Notes under the pieces: model-generated
Databases searched by the model: none
Told to the model about the DNA's origin: nothing
Seen by the model: the letters and a program-made list of their open reading frames with translations, nothing else
Shown: one piece after another, positions 33,880 to 45,300 of the stretch
How the letters are laid out: every line of letters starts with the position of its first letter
Position numbering within the stretch: position 1 is the first letter of the stretch
Position numbers and translations under genes: made by a program
NCBI GenBank assembly: GCA_015501075.1
Contig: JADNYJ010000096.1
Location: forward strand, 1 to 64,000
Length of the DNA stretch: 64,000 bases
Source of the DNA: Gymnopilus junonius
Lineage: Eukaryota > Basidiomycota > Agaricomycetes > Agaricales > Galerinaceae
Direction of reading: 5' to 3'

Positions 33880-35374
33880 ATGAAGCGGGGCCTTCTCAAT
33901 AGTACGAAAGCAAAGAAGGAGAGCTCTGGCACCGCGTCATCCCCTTTACCAACGTCAGCTACAACTTCAGCGTCAACTTCGACGAACAAAGGGAAAGGTA
34001 GGTTGCTCAGGCCCGTCATGATTGTCCGCATTGTTGTTTAAGCGTCTTTTTCGAGCAGCACGAGAGGACCCGATATCACTTTTTACAAAACTCCCGCATG
34101 GGAAAGTTGAGAAGGCAGGTTAGCATTTACGTTGTAATCTGGTTTGATACCAAAATTTACTATCCTCCTTTGACATCGATCCCCTTCACAGCTCTGCCCG
34201 AGGACTACATACCACTCCAGTATAATTATAATGTAGATCCTTCGAAGAACGACCACCCGAAGGACATGATTCTCGTGACTACTATGCCGTCGAGGTACGA
34301 TAACAAACCCGCAGACCCAAATGGCTATACGGAATGGATCGTCACGGCGTCAACAAAGGCCAAATTGCGGAAATATCAACGGAATCCAATGCCCATGCGG
34401 GAATCGGCTGATGGACCTTGCTACGAAGATGGGTAAAGGAATCTTCGCCACAAGGGACATCAAAGCAGGTGAACTTATATTCTCAGAACGGCCGCTGCTT
34501 GTGGGTCCAAGCACCATTGAAGTAGGAGCACTGCGTTATCCAGTTGGGGAGCGGGAACTACGCTCACTGCATGCCCTAATGATTCAAGAGTGGGAGCAGA
34601 GGCTTGAGCTTACGTTGATGAGGATGGATAAAGAGGACGAAGAGGCATATAAGGCCCTGAGGAATAGTCATACAGAAGACGGGAGTGGCCCATTGTTGGG
34701 AATATTCAGGACGAATGGTTTCGAGATGGGACTTTATGACAAGGAGCAGAGGATTGACGTGATCACATACAGTGCAATACTAAAGATTGGGTCTAGGATC
34801 AACCACAGGTTCGCAAATTATCTACTTCCCTTATCCGAATGATAACATACTTTTGTCACCAGCTGCATACAAAATGTGATATACAAATTCGACATACCTT
34901 CCTTGTCCTTCCGATTCCATGCTGTGCTCCCCATAAAAGCTGGAGAACAGCTCTTTTTCCATTTTTGCAAAACTGGACAGTCCAAGGCTGAGCGAGCCGC
35001 TGAACTCGCCCCCTACGGCATCGTCTGCAATTGTCCCGCTTGTGAAAATGCGACCCCAGAAACAGATAAGCTCAGGAAAGAGTACAAGAAGCTAACAAGA
35101 GAATACACGAAGAAGATTCGTCAGTGGCTGTCCCTAGAGACCGATGGAAGTCAAGCTAGCGGTTCGAGCCACAAGATTAACGAAAACCAGCTCGAGCCCA
35201 TTCTACGCTTCACAGACGCATTGGCTCAGGAGGGATTACGTTACAAGAAAATATTGGACGATTTTATGGAATGTTTATTTATTCTATGACAAGCTCGGAA
35301 TGACTGCAAAAGCAATCGAATTTCTGGAGGCGTATGGGGAGTTGCAGGGTGTCGAAGAGGCACTTCGTTTTTGA
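33880..35374 (+). pseudogene. SMYD-like SET-domain paralogue 4, frameshifted
   Basis: Exons 33880-33997, 34059-34118, 34192 to about 34806 and 34863-35374 follow the phases of paralogues 1 and 2. The N-terminus begins MKRGLLN. The frame stops at a TAA at about 34434, because the segment linking the Tyr-Glu block to the SET start (about seven codons in the sisters) is missing with a non-multiple of three. The following GIFATRDIKAGE is in another frame. A second break is one extra A at 35248-35251, after which Trp-Asn-Val-Tyr-Leu-Phe-Tyr continues in the new frame. The motif NHSCxPN reads NHSCIQN and the catalytic-type Tyr is Phe (FFHFC). It is probably a pseudogene. The second break alone could be an assembly error. 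Confidence 0.75.
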
Positions 35375-35820
35375 AAGAACTGTATAGTCTTTAGCGGTGA
35401 CTGTGGAATAAAACTGGCACGAAATGATGAAAAAGAGGTCAAGATGGAAAGGAAAAGAAAGAATTTATTACTGGGGAGGTCCCTTGCGAGAATCACGATA
35501 ACAATTCCCACACTTCCTGGTTCTCGACTCTTTCCTCCGCTCGTTCTTGGAATGTTAACACATTTTAAAAGCTATCAAAATGGCTTCACACTTCACATTC
35601 AAATGTCTAACTTCAAGCTTCCAATCCGACTTCTGGCCAGTGGTCAAATTTGATGAGGGTGCCTTCCGAAATGGTTGAGGAACGATCGAACATAAACAGG
35701 ATTTAAAGCAGAACATTCCGAGGCAAGACTATCTTCATTCTTTGACCCTTACTGTCCTAAGTAACTTTATCTTCACCAGCGATGTGCATTTATTTGATCA
35801 CAACTTTCCTTGAGCTTCAT
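35375..35820. other. Spacer between SET paralogue 4 and relic 5
   Basis: Presumed 3' flank of paralogue 4. No gene or repeat was recognised. Confidence 0.35.
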
Positions 35821-36415
35821 GCTGTGAGGAGAATGACGGAGGAAGACCAGGCCGCGTTCAAGGCGGCCACACCGACGACGGTCGGGAAGAAAGAAAGGCA
35901 AACTCATTCTGCTTCTTTTTCAGTTTTATTCTCAACGTAATTGCAAGTTTTGCCATTCCCTCTTTCTCCCTCCATTTCTCTGCCGAGGTCGACATCAAAG
36001 CGGGAGAATAGCTCTTCGTCGCTTATTGCCACCCAGGGCGGCGCGGCAGTCCAGTATCGCACCTTACGGTTCTCAATGCGCCTGCTGCAGGCACGGTACC
36101 CCGCAAACCGACGCCCTAGGCTCGGATCTCAAACAGCGCATTCAGCACCACCTGAAGATATTATGCTTGCCAGCCGCCTGATAGTGTATTGCCGAGAGCG
36201 TGCTCGATCCAGTTGTGGTACTTAGGGAGGCAATGATCGAGGACTCCGAAGGAGTGCTTGCATGTGGCAACGGACTACAAGGTTCTGATGGGCATCATAC
36301 AGCGAGGGTACGAGATGATCGGGTCAGAGGAGAAGGCAAGAACATTAAAGGAGGAGTTCGCAACGTGTGGCGGGGTTGAGTTACCATGGAAGTCTGCCAC
36401 TAGAACAAGAGTTTA
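35821..36415 (+). pseudogene. SMYD-like SET-domain paralogue 5, relic
   Basis: Only pieces of the family remain, in shifting frames. An Arg-Met-Thr-Glu-Glu-Asp-Gln segment (about 35825-35880) corresponds to the mid-SET helix. A Pro-Ser-Phe-Ser-Phe then EVDIKAGE segment is followed by an in-frame TAG at 36007 where the sisters have Gln. HGTPQTDAL (about 36095-36125) corresponds to the post-SET region. A C-terminal GYEMIGSEEKARTLKEEF segment (about 36310-36360) matches the sisters' last helix. The NHSC motif is gone. It is clearly dead. Confidence 0.7.
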
Positions 36416-36890
36416 AACACTCTCATGATCGACAGCTGCTCACTTTTTCTTGTTCATGGCATTTGTCGTTTCCTGTGTGACCATCCATCGTCGAGCTGTT
36501 TCCATGGGGAGTCAATGCTATGCTTGGAGATATATATCTGCGAACTCATGAGAAATTAATGACGGGTTACACCAAAGGTCAAACTGTTATAAAGATTTGC
36601 AAAAGACTGGCCGCTAACTTGGAATATAAATAGACAGTCTTCCAAGACGCAAGCGAGTTCAAGCCGCTGTTGTTTCTAGGACCACAGCTTCAAGAATAAA
36701 GACGAGATCACTCTGCGATAGTAATTTGGGTCTACTTAATAAGTTACTTATCACCATTGCATAGCATTCTATGATCATCACGGGATGAAGCATAGCCAAA
36801 AAAAAAATATCGGGTCAAAGGGATTACTGCGGACACGACAACGACAACGTTAACGTACAGGACACGTTCATTTCTCTACGCGAGTCTTTT
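36416..36890. other. Intergenic, promoter side of membrane-protein gene A
   Basis: About 475 nt with no gene recognised. Confidence 0.35.
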
Positions 36891-36900
36891 ATATATATTA
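36891..36900 (+). promoter_or_regulatory. TATA-like box of gene A
   Basis: ATATATATTA about 35-43 nt upstream of the ATG at 36934. If functional, the 5' leader is only a few nucleotides long. Confidence 0.35.
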
Positions 36901-36933
36901 CCCAGCAGTCGAGAGACCGTATCCACCTTTAAA

Positions 36934-37942
36934 ATGGCAGAGTCGACTTCCCTGCTCGCGAACGAAAGCACTCCTGATATTATTAGAAGCGATGATAGTC
37001 AGACCCCTGCGTCTAAACATTTCAAGCACGCCCTCAAGGTCCACACGATTGTCGTCCTCTTCTTGACCATCTCATCCCTCCCTTTACTCATCACAAACTA
37101 TATCATTCTCGAACATGCACCATTTTCTTGGGCACCCTGGACGGCGCGAAGGTCCAGTATAGAACTTATTACGGTGGTACGCACCCTATCCTTCCGTGTC
37201 TGTCCCTGCCTAACTTCTGAATAGATGATATTTTCACTATTCTTCACCTTCATTAGCACGGCGTCCAAATTTCCAACACTACTTAACCTCGTCATCGGCC
37301 TGGTGCTGACGGGCCTCGTCATTGCCATGCTTATTATTGGCACGCTACCTATAGGACTTATTATCCTGGTATGTATCTCTCGTTACCTTGTTGATGCCTA
37401 TGTCCGTCTGCATGGTTAATTTTTATACAGATGATATTCTTGTTCATCTTTGCTTTCATCTACGCATTCGACTTTCCCATTCTACTTAACATGATCGTCG
37501 ACGTGGTCCTCACTACTTTTACAATCGTGAACGTTGTCAGATTTATCGGCTCGTTCCCGGAATCAAGTTGGTGTCGATCCTGGATTCAATACCCAAGCCG
37601 AAAACCAATATCTTCGCATCCAAAGTGTGGTCATTGGAAGACGGTTTCGACTGTCTTGATGGGGATTATTGCTGCATTCAGCATACTCCTCGCGTATGTT
37701 GTCTTCCGACTCTGTTTATTATTATCATTAAAGCCAACTAATTGTTCAACAGGACCGTTTTCGTCATTCGATTGCTACTTCGGAGCATTGCGCTGTATAG
37801 GACTAAGTTCTGGAAGAGAGGACTCTATATGACCCTCCCGACAGGCGAAATAACCTTCCAAATTAGACTTAAAATGTTGAAAAAGGAAGGGGCTAAATCA
37901 AGTACCGAAAGCGAAGCTTTACATGGCCCGGTGCACTTGTAA
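36934..37942 (+). CDS. Tandem small multi-pass membrane protein A, with internal exon duplication
   Basis: Exons 36934-37176, 37225-37368, 37431-37693 and 37753-37942 join in frame to 279 residues. It starts MAESTSLLANEST, has a membrane segment in exon 1 (VVLFLTISSLPLLITNYIIL), hydrophobic segments in exons 2 and 3, and a fifth in late exon 3. The cytosolic-looking tail carries RLLLRSIALYR and LPTGEITFQI. Gene B downstream is a clear paralogue but lacks exon 2. Here exon 2 starts like exon 3 (MIFSLFFTF versus MIFLFIFAF) and ends like exon 1 (Leu-Ile-Ile-Leu before the donor). It therefore looks like an internal tandem duplication spanning the exon 1 end, the intron and the exon 2 start. Function unknown. 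I know of no named family. Confidence 0.75.
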
Positions 37943-38506
37943 CGTTCTGCTGAATTGAATTGTAATCAATATGACTTGATCTCACTGTATTAACACGTTG
38001 GATGTCCTATTATTCTCTTTTATTAATACAAATGGGTACACAGACACCATTACTAGATACGTGGCGGATTGGAGACTTGCGATAGTGCATATGCGATAAT
38101 TCAAACCTCGAAGGATATGTGGAGAATGATAGTAATCATCACAAGACTCTTACAACTATACCTGGGGTCGGCGCTGGTAAGAGATGAAAATGGAAGACCT
38201 AATCTAAATTATCTAATTTAATCTAACCCGTTGCTGCCAGATCTAGATAACGCTACTACATTCTCTTCCCTCTCGCCTCGGTTTCACAACACGCTTTGGA
38301 AGCATTATATACGTAGCACTTGACTTTCATTCATCATTGGCAGTGTAGAAGACGATGAGTCTACATAGTTACATGATCATCACATGATGGTGAGGCGGTA
38401 CACGCAACAAAGCGACATCAGGACAAGCGGTTTACTGCGGATATATTATGTAGCTCTCTTCCTTCCCATTTCTCACAACAAACGCCCATCCACCCAACAC
38501 TCTGAA
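37943..38506. other. Intergenic between genes A and B
   Basis: About 560 nt. A TATATAC element near 38306-38312 is about 200 nt upstream of gene B's ATG. No other feature was seen. Confidence 0.35.
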
Positions 38507-39320
38507 ATGGCAGAGTCAAGTACTCCACTCCTCGCAGATGAAAGCACCTCTCACATTGGTCCCAACGATGATAAACAAAACTCGCCATCCCACTATTTCA
38601 AGGCCGTCCTCAAAGTCCTGGGAATCGCTGCGCTCGTCTTATCCGCTCTAACGCTCGCTTTACTCATCGCAAACCAAATCATCCTTGGAAGCGCACCTCT
38701 TTCTTGGAGCCCTTGGTGGACGCAGAAAGTGTCTACAGGAGTCATCGTCCTAGTAAGTATTCATTCCCATCCCTCTTTATCCCCAGCTAACGCCTGAATT
38801 TTACTTAGATTGTATTCTCAATTATCTTCGCCTTCTTCAACACTTTCTTCAATTTGCCTTTCCTTATCAATGTCGTCGCCGATATTGGCTTCACGACTGC
38901 TACCATTGTGAAGGTGGTCAACTTCATTGACGCATTCCCCAATTCGAGTTGGTGTCAAACCCGGTATGCATACCCGGATCGCACACCAATCCCACCTCAC
39001 CCGAGGTGTGAGCATTGGAAGCTAGTAGCGACTATCTTAATGGCCATCATTGCTGGATTCATTATACTGCTTGCGTACGTCGCCTTTTCGAATACTTCCG
39101 TTAGCAAACTGACTGACGATTCATTAGGACCATCTATGTGCTTCGGTTGTTACTTCGAAGCGTCGCATTGTACAGGAGCAGATTCTGGAAGAGACCTCTG
39201 GCCTTAAATTTCCCGACTGGGGAAATCACATTCCAGATTAGCTTGAGAGTGTTGAGGCAAGAAAGCGGGAGACCTAGCGCCACCGAAGGCGAAGCTCCGC
39301 ATGGGCCGGTATACCTGTAG
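38507..39320 (+). CDS. Tandem small multi-pass membrane protein B
   Basis: Exons 38507-38752, 38809-39074 and 39128-39320 join in frame to 234 residues. It is a paralogue of gene A: same MAES start and acidic N-terminus, the same hydrophobic segments, a shared Ser-Ser-Trp-Cys loop with HP-x-C-x-HWK, the same phase of the last intron, and the same C-terminal RLLLRSVALYRSRFWKR and FPTGEITFQI blocks ending in HGPVYL. About four membrane segments are visible. Lies 564 nt downstream of A in the same orientation, so it is a tandem duplicate. It shows the probable ancestral three-exon layout. Function unknown. Confidence 0.78.
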
Positions 39321-39559
39321 GAGCTCACCAAATGCAAGTATGATCTCGAGTCCTGCCTTCAGAATGAGGAATTTCCACGTCTATGTAAAATGATACTTAT
39401 TACAGTTGCTAACGTTCAATGTGTGGTTAATTTAATGTAACCCACACGTCATGGTTCATGGAAAAGAATCGTCTCTCTTGAGTGGAATAAATTGGAACCT
39501 GTGGCTTCACTGCCTTATCTTCAGGTACTCTTGCAGCCACGGCCTCGGGACTTTTATGT

Positions 39560-39643
39560 GGCCGGCTAGCTCAGTTGGTTAGAGCGTGGTGCTAATACTT
39601 CTCGTTGACGCCAAGGTCCTGGGTTCGACCCCCATGTTGGCCA
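39560..39643 (+). tRNA. tRNA-Ile (anticodon AAU) with 10-nt intron
   Basis: The cloverleaf is clear. The acceptor stem GGCCGGC pairs with GTTGGCC through two G-U pairs, with discriminator A. The D arm is GCTC...GAGC, the anticodon stem TGGTG/CGCCA with loop CTAATAA once the intron 39598-39607 is removed, and the T loop TTCGACC. The intron sits right after position 37, the standard site. The CCA is not encoded. One T-stem end pair (C-T) is mismatched. Confidence 0.9.
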
Positions 39644-39660
39644 TACACTTGGAACGTTGG

Positions 39661-39670
39661 TTTTTTTTTT
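39661..39670 (+). terminator. RNA polymerase III terminator of the tRNA gene
   Basis: Run of ten T starting 18 nt after the tRNA, as expected for pol III termination. Confidence 0.75.
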
Positions 39671-39699
39671 CGAAATTCCCTTGAACTAAGCCACGAGCC

Positions 39700-40138
39700 T
39701 GGGATCACATCAGTAAATTGTGGAAAGTGCGATGAGCCATCACGAGCCTAAGTAATCCGGTGTGAGTGACTGCGCGTGGTGTGATCCGGTCACACCCCCA
39801 TATTTGGCTCGCACTGCCTTATGAGCGCACCCGATTTGGCGAGCCAGATATGAGCTTGTTATCCGGCGGTTTCGAAATCACCAGTTAAGTACAATCTCAC
39901 ATGGGAACCATGATTTCAGTACCGACGTATAGTAGTCTCATGATGTCCATATCACCCTGGTATATAATTCATGAGAACTAGGTCGTGCTGATATCAATCT
40001 CACAACTTCAAAGCAGGTTGATCTACATCCTACAACACCTTGCAGCAGTACATGAGACATGTTCAAATGAAGCAAAGAAAAAGATATATTTGAGGTACGA
40101 CAAGGCAAGAAGTAGTATTACTCGACCCCCATTTCCAA
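39700..40138. repeat. Left subterminal-repeat region of a putative large element
   Basis: Contains catcagtaaattg at 39702-39714, then many gagcc/ggctc units and three copies of ATCCGG between 39720 and 39870. The mirror region at 45950-46142 has the same kinds of motif and ends in the inverted atttactgatg. This suggests the two ends of one transposon, but the repeat is imperfect. Confidence 0.4.
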
Positions 40139-42073
40139 CTAAACTTGACCAGGATCACTTCGGGTACGCTCAACATCACCTCGGGCACGCTCTGCCTCCA
40201 TCCGAGCACATTCAGCCTCTGCAAAGGCACGCTCCGCCTCATTGAGTGCTTGCTCTGCCTCGGCGCGGGCATGATCAGCCTCCTCTTGAACACGCCTTGC
40301 GCGGGACTCTTGAAGCCTCTGCTCCGATGACAGTGCAGCAGCACAGGTCAAGTCAATGGATGTATCTGACGTAGGGGGGAATATTTGACTTGAAAACAGT
40401 ATCAGAACAGTGATAAAATGGCGAAAGAATGACCAAGCATACCTATTCCACCATTGCAGAAGGTCATTTACCTTATCCCTTGTGATTTGGTCTTTAATGA
40501 CCTCGAAGAAGTCGACAACGAAGTTATAGAAAGAAGGGTAGTGGAATCCAGCGTGCTTGGCCTTCCAGTCCCTAGATGTGTTGAGGGCGAAAAGCAGCTA
40601 AGGGGATCAATCAGCGACAGACACCTAGATAAGTAGCATGGGTTGAATACATACCTGTGTAGCTGCGTAGGCGATAGAGCGCGGGGTGACTTGTCCAGCA
40701 AGGTGCAGGAGTGATGCAACATCTCGTCGCCTCGTCTTAGGCTCCGAGACAAAGTTCGCGTCCGCGGCAGATGACGGTGCCGTGAATATGTTACGGTATG
40801 TCTATTGGGTCTTGGTTAGTAGATGGATAGGGGATAACATAGGACAAGGAAAACTCACGAGAATTAAGAGCGGCCCCTTCAAATACCCGACCTCAGGGTG
40901 ATCATCGTCACCTTCTTCGTCCTCATACAGACAGCGCAAAAAGAAGCTGGAAGCCATACTATAGCCACTCTCTGCAGCGCGTAGTTTGGCACGAACACTA
41001 CAAAACATATTAGAATATTTCTTGAACTTACATTGTAAAATGTACTTAAGATCATCCCAATTGTAATCGATTGGGCAGAGTAGACGCCCAGTGTAATCGT
41101 TCTTGACACCTCGTCCTGTTTTGTCGGTAAGATGAAGCGGGAAAGGTGGAGAATAAGATTGGTTGATCCAGTTTGCGACCGCAATCTTCAACTTGGTTGT
41201 GTCATCACTTCTTGCATCGTTGGCTCCTCGTTTCAACTAAGGGGGTGCTTGAGTGGGGGCAAGGAGATGACAGGTCACTATTGTACTCACCGGACTCAAG
41301 AAATAGATGGAATTATTCAAGTGAACCTTGATACTGAAATCGGGGACGAGTTTGTCAATGAGGCGAAGAGCGGTGAAACACCGTCTGCGACTGTCACAAA
41401 AGTCACATCAAAGTTCAACGATGAGATAAGACAACTTGAGCTTGAACTCCCCACTTACTCTTTGCGTTCTGCCTCAATCTGCTCAGCTGTCAAGCCCATG
41501 AAGTCTTCGTTGTCCATCGCTTCTATCTCTCGTGGTGACAGGGCATCAAGGGCCGCATGCTTAGATGCCTTTTCTATCAGACATCGAACTCATGAAAGAG
41601 ATCAGCAAGCCTGCGGATTCCGCGTCCAGGCTGAGTGGCAGAGGCCGGTTTTTCGTCCTTAGACCTGTAGGTTTTGCATGAATACCATTTCAGTATGAGA
41701 GACCTAACATACCTTTTCTTTTTGGGTTGCTGGGCAGGTTCATCTTCATCATCGTCATCTACAAATGAAGATCTCCTTCGAACTCCCAACTGCGAATAGT
41801 CTTCTCTGCTCGGCGAGGAACTTCTGCCTGGAGGCGGTGAGCTCCTAGGCAGGATGAGTACCTACGGGAAGGCGAGGAATCTCTAGAAGGTTGCAAAGAA
41901 CGAGAGGGGCTCCGTGTAGGCGAGGATGTCCGAGACATGCGAGACGAACGTCGGGAAAGAGAGGACCGACGAGGAGAGGATCGTCGAGGCGGAGATGTTG
42001 GACGTGAGGTGCGAGATGAGTGAGAAGGACTTCGCCGACTCGCCGGTGATCGATCTCGCTCAGAGCAAGGCAT
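40139..42073 (-). CDS. DUF6698-type protein with Ser/Arg-rich N-terminus and coiled-coil tail
   Basis: The family is common in basidiomycetes, and its function is unknown. Reading from 42073: a Ser-Arg-Pro-rich region, an acidic and KKKR patch, a helical ALSPREIEAMD block, the conserved FTALRLIDKLVPDFS, and the core NWINQ, then KTGRGVKNDYTGRLLCPIDY. After that come LYEDEE, GYLKGPLLILV, the hallmark NIFTAPSSA (about 40800), HYPSFYNFVVDFFEV and LLQWWN. A heptad-like Ala/Glu/Arg coiled coil ends at 40139. Two one-base deletions are needed to keep the frame: one at about 41850, in the Ser/Arg region, and one at about 41577, in a GTC-CTG context. They could be assembly errors. It is divergent from the Plavaka gene and may be cargo of the same element. 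Confidence 0.75.
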
Positions 42074-42324
42074 GTTCAGAGGGAGGGAGGGAAAGAAAGA
42101 GAAGGACTTGTCGTCAAATGCTGCACTTTTATAGCTGCAGGTAAAGATTTACCCGCCAATTTGATTTTCTATGCCGGAGCTTACCCATTGCCAGGTACGT
42201 TGGCTGATCATCGTATGGCTCACCGGCGTTATCTATTGCAAATACCCTGTTTTCAATTCGAAATTAATCTGTTCTTCCACTGTTACTGCCGCCATCCTTT
42301 GGGCTCCAGCGACCGTGGTTCACT
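42074..42324. other. Divergent promoter between DUF6698 and Plavaka genes
   Basis: About 250 nt separates the two starts. It presumably holds both promoters. No other feature was seen. Confidence 0.4.
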
Positions 42325-45300
42325 GTGACTTCGAGTGTGAAAGCGGACAATGCGCTTGAGTCGAGTCCTTTTCACCTTTCATGTCTACTTGCATTGGTGT
42401 TTGGGATGGTTGTTTGCTGCCAGAAATGCCCTCGAGAATCAAACCAGTCAGGAATCACGAAGCACCGCCAGCAATGTTCCACCTACAAAAAGTTTTCCGA
42501 GGAGCGCACTGCTTTTGGTCGGCGTATTTTACTTGCAAAGAAGGCTGCATCTACAGAGAAGAAACTCAGGACCAGTTGCAGGGTGGCTCACAGGTAGATC
42601 AGGGCCCAAATGTAAGCTTCTACACTCGTTTGAAATATTCTGGCTATCTCTAATGTGCCAAAGGAGCAGACAATGGCAACTGCAGCTGACTCAATGGAGG
42701 TGACACTCAGGATTTTTCAGGAGCATCACGACCAAGTTCTCCGCCAATACCCCCATCTCCTCCTCCTATCAGGTCAGCTACTGGCCGCCCACAACGAACT
42801 CACCGACTTCCTGCACGCTATCGTGATATCCAGCCAGAGGCTCCTAATCCTGCACCCCCACAACCCGAGCCCACGTCAGTTTTGCAACGGGTTTCTCTCA
42901 TTGTTCGTAATCGTTTCAAGACTGTTGCAAACATTTTTGGCCTCCGAAAGGAATATCTTTATCGACCGTCATATGATCCTGATGCATCTGTCGCCACAGA
43001 AGACCTCTACAGACCTCACACCTCCAACATAAGTGCTGACTCGTCTAATCCAAATCGAGACGAAGAGGAAGCTTCACCTTTCACAAATAAGACTGTCGAA
43101 CTTCTCATGGATTGGCAAAATACCGGCAGCTCATCAAAGTCCAATGACGAGGTGGATCGCCTTGTTCACAATATCTTGTTCCACCCTGAGTTCCAGCGTG
43201 ACGACCTCAAGAAGTTCAATGCTGCGCGGGAGAACCGTAAGGCAGATGCAGTGGAAGAAAAGTCGCCATTCCTACGATCTTTCCAAGAAACCAGCATTGA
43301 CATCGACGTCCCTTCTGGGAGCCGGCATATCCCATCGAGACTGTTCTCTATCCCTGGTCTCTGCTATCGGAAAATCACAACATTGATCAGGGAAGTGTAT
43401 CAGAGCCCCCTCTCTTTGAAGTTTCACCACTCGCCGTTCAAATTGTTTCGTACCAACCCTGCCACTGGAGACGATGAACGCATCTACTCGGAGTTGTATG
43501 ACTCGGATGCTTTTCTCGACGAGCACGACAAAGTGCAGCGTGCACCCACGGATGACCCCACATGCAAGCGAGAGAAAGTTGTTGCAGCTCTGATGTTCTG
43601 GTCGGATGCAACACATCTCGCCAACTTCGGCACTGCAAAGATGTGGCCGATCTATATGCTATTCGGGAATCTCTCGAAGTACATCCGTTGCCAACCCAAC
43701 TCTGGTGCCGCCAAACATCTCGCGTATATCCCTCCCTTTCCCGACTCTCTTCAGGACCAGCTGAAGTCTTTTCATCAGAAGTGGGACACCCAACAGAAAG
43801 ATATCCTCGCCCACTGTCGCCGGGAACTGATGCATGGTGTCTGGAAATTCCTGCTTGACGACGAATTCCTTCATGCATATAAGTACGGAATGGTTGTAAG
43901 GTGTTACGACGGTGTTGAGCGCCGCATCTATCCCCGGATCTTCACCTATTCCGCGGATTATCCTGAAAAGTAAGCTTTTGTTCTGTTCTGTCATATGAGG
44001 CTTTCTGCTGACTGAGCGGCAATCCCTCAGAATTCTCCTTGCTACCATTCGTGACCAAGGACTCTGTCCTTGTCCTCGTTGCCTTGTCCCAAAATCAAAG
44101 TTGGATAAGGTCGGTCTCATGGCAGATGCCAGAACTCGTCTCCAGAAAGCTCGGAAGTATGCCGCGAATGCGCAAGCCCCACCTGACAACAACGAAAGCA
44201 CTCCTTCCAGCGGAAATACCCCAGGTCATTCCGAATCTGAACCACCTGCTCCTTCTGAAAATAGTGCCCTGCCCCTCCGAGTTCAACAGGCCGCAAACCC
44301 AAAATCTTGAATCTCCTAACTCCGAAATTCCATGCCTTAGGAGATTATGTACAGACGATTCGGTTATTTGGAGGAACTGATTCTTTTTCGACTCAACTGG
44401 TACGTCAAAACCTCTGAATAAGTTAATTATTGTTTAATTATCACTTCCAGGGCGAGCTGGCTCACCGTCTAGTCAAACGGCTCTACGGCAGGACCAACAA
44501 GAGAGACGCAACAAAGCAGATTGCCAAGCGAGTCAGACGCCTTGAGCGGGCCCAGCTTGCTGCAGAGCGACACCGAGGAAAGGACCGCCTGAAGCGTAGT
44601 CTTGTCAGTGGCAAAGATGCTGTGATGGAACGAAACCTGGACGTACGATACCAGGTCTCGAACTCCAAAAATGACCCTGTCGACATTTACACCTTTGTCC
44701 AAGAAAATCAAGATGACCCTGCAGTCAAGGTAAGCCATGCTTGCTCTGTTACTCGACCAATGGCACTGACCTGTCACCGCAGCACTTTATCCCAAAATTG
44801 CAGGACCACATTCTCGGTCGTTTGCTCGGTCGGGAATATGAGGGTGATACCTATGGCGACTTCACGGATGACGAGAGAAATACCGTTTGCATTGCAGGAG
44901 AGCGGATCTACAAGAGCAAGACAATTCGGATCAACTACACGACATACGATGTCAGACGAGACAGCGACACCATTAATCCAACCTCTTACCCTGACATCAT
45001 GGTCAAATCGCCGGAGACTGGCCCTCAAGCGCAGCCCTATTGGTATGCTCGCGTGATTGGTATCTTCCATGCCACAGTTTCCTCGTCCCATCCTCGTGTC
45101 AAGGACAAATCAAAGCAACACATGGACTTTTTATGGGTGAGATGGTTCGGAATGGAGCCAGGTCGTTATCGGCATGGATTCAAGGCTGCGCGTCTTCCAA
45201 AGATTGGTTTCGTTGAATCAACGGACGACTACGCCTTCACATTCCTCGACCCTCAGCATGTCATTCGCGGAGCCCATATCATTCCTGCCTTCTCAGAAGG

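Noticed and set aside
36934..39320. Genes A and B as tetraspanins or claudin-like proteins
   Set aside because: Number of hydrophobic segments is similar, but the diagnostic Cys patterns of those families are absent.
43659..44201. 180-codon minus-strand open frame
   Set aside because: Antisense to conserved Plavaka exons.
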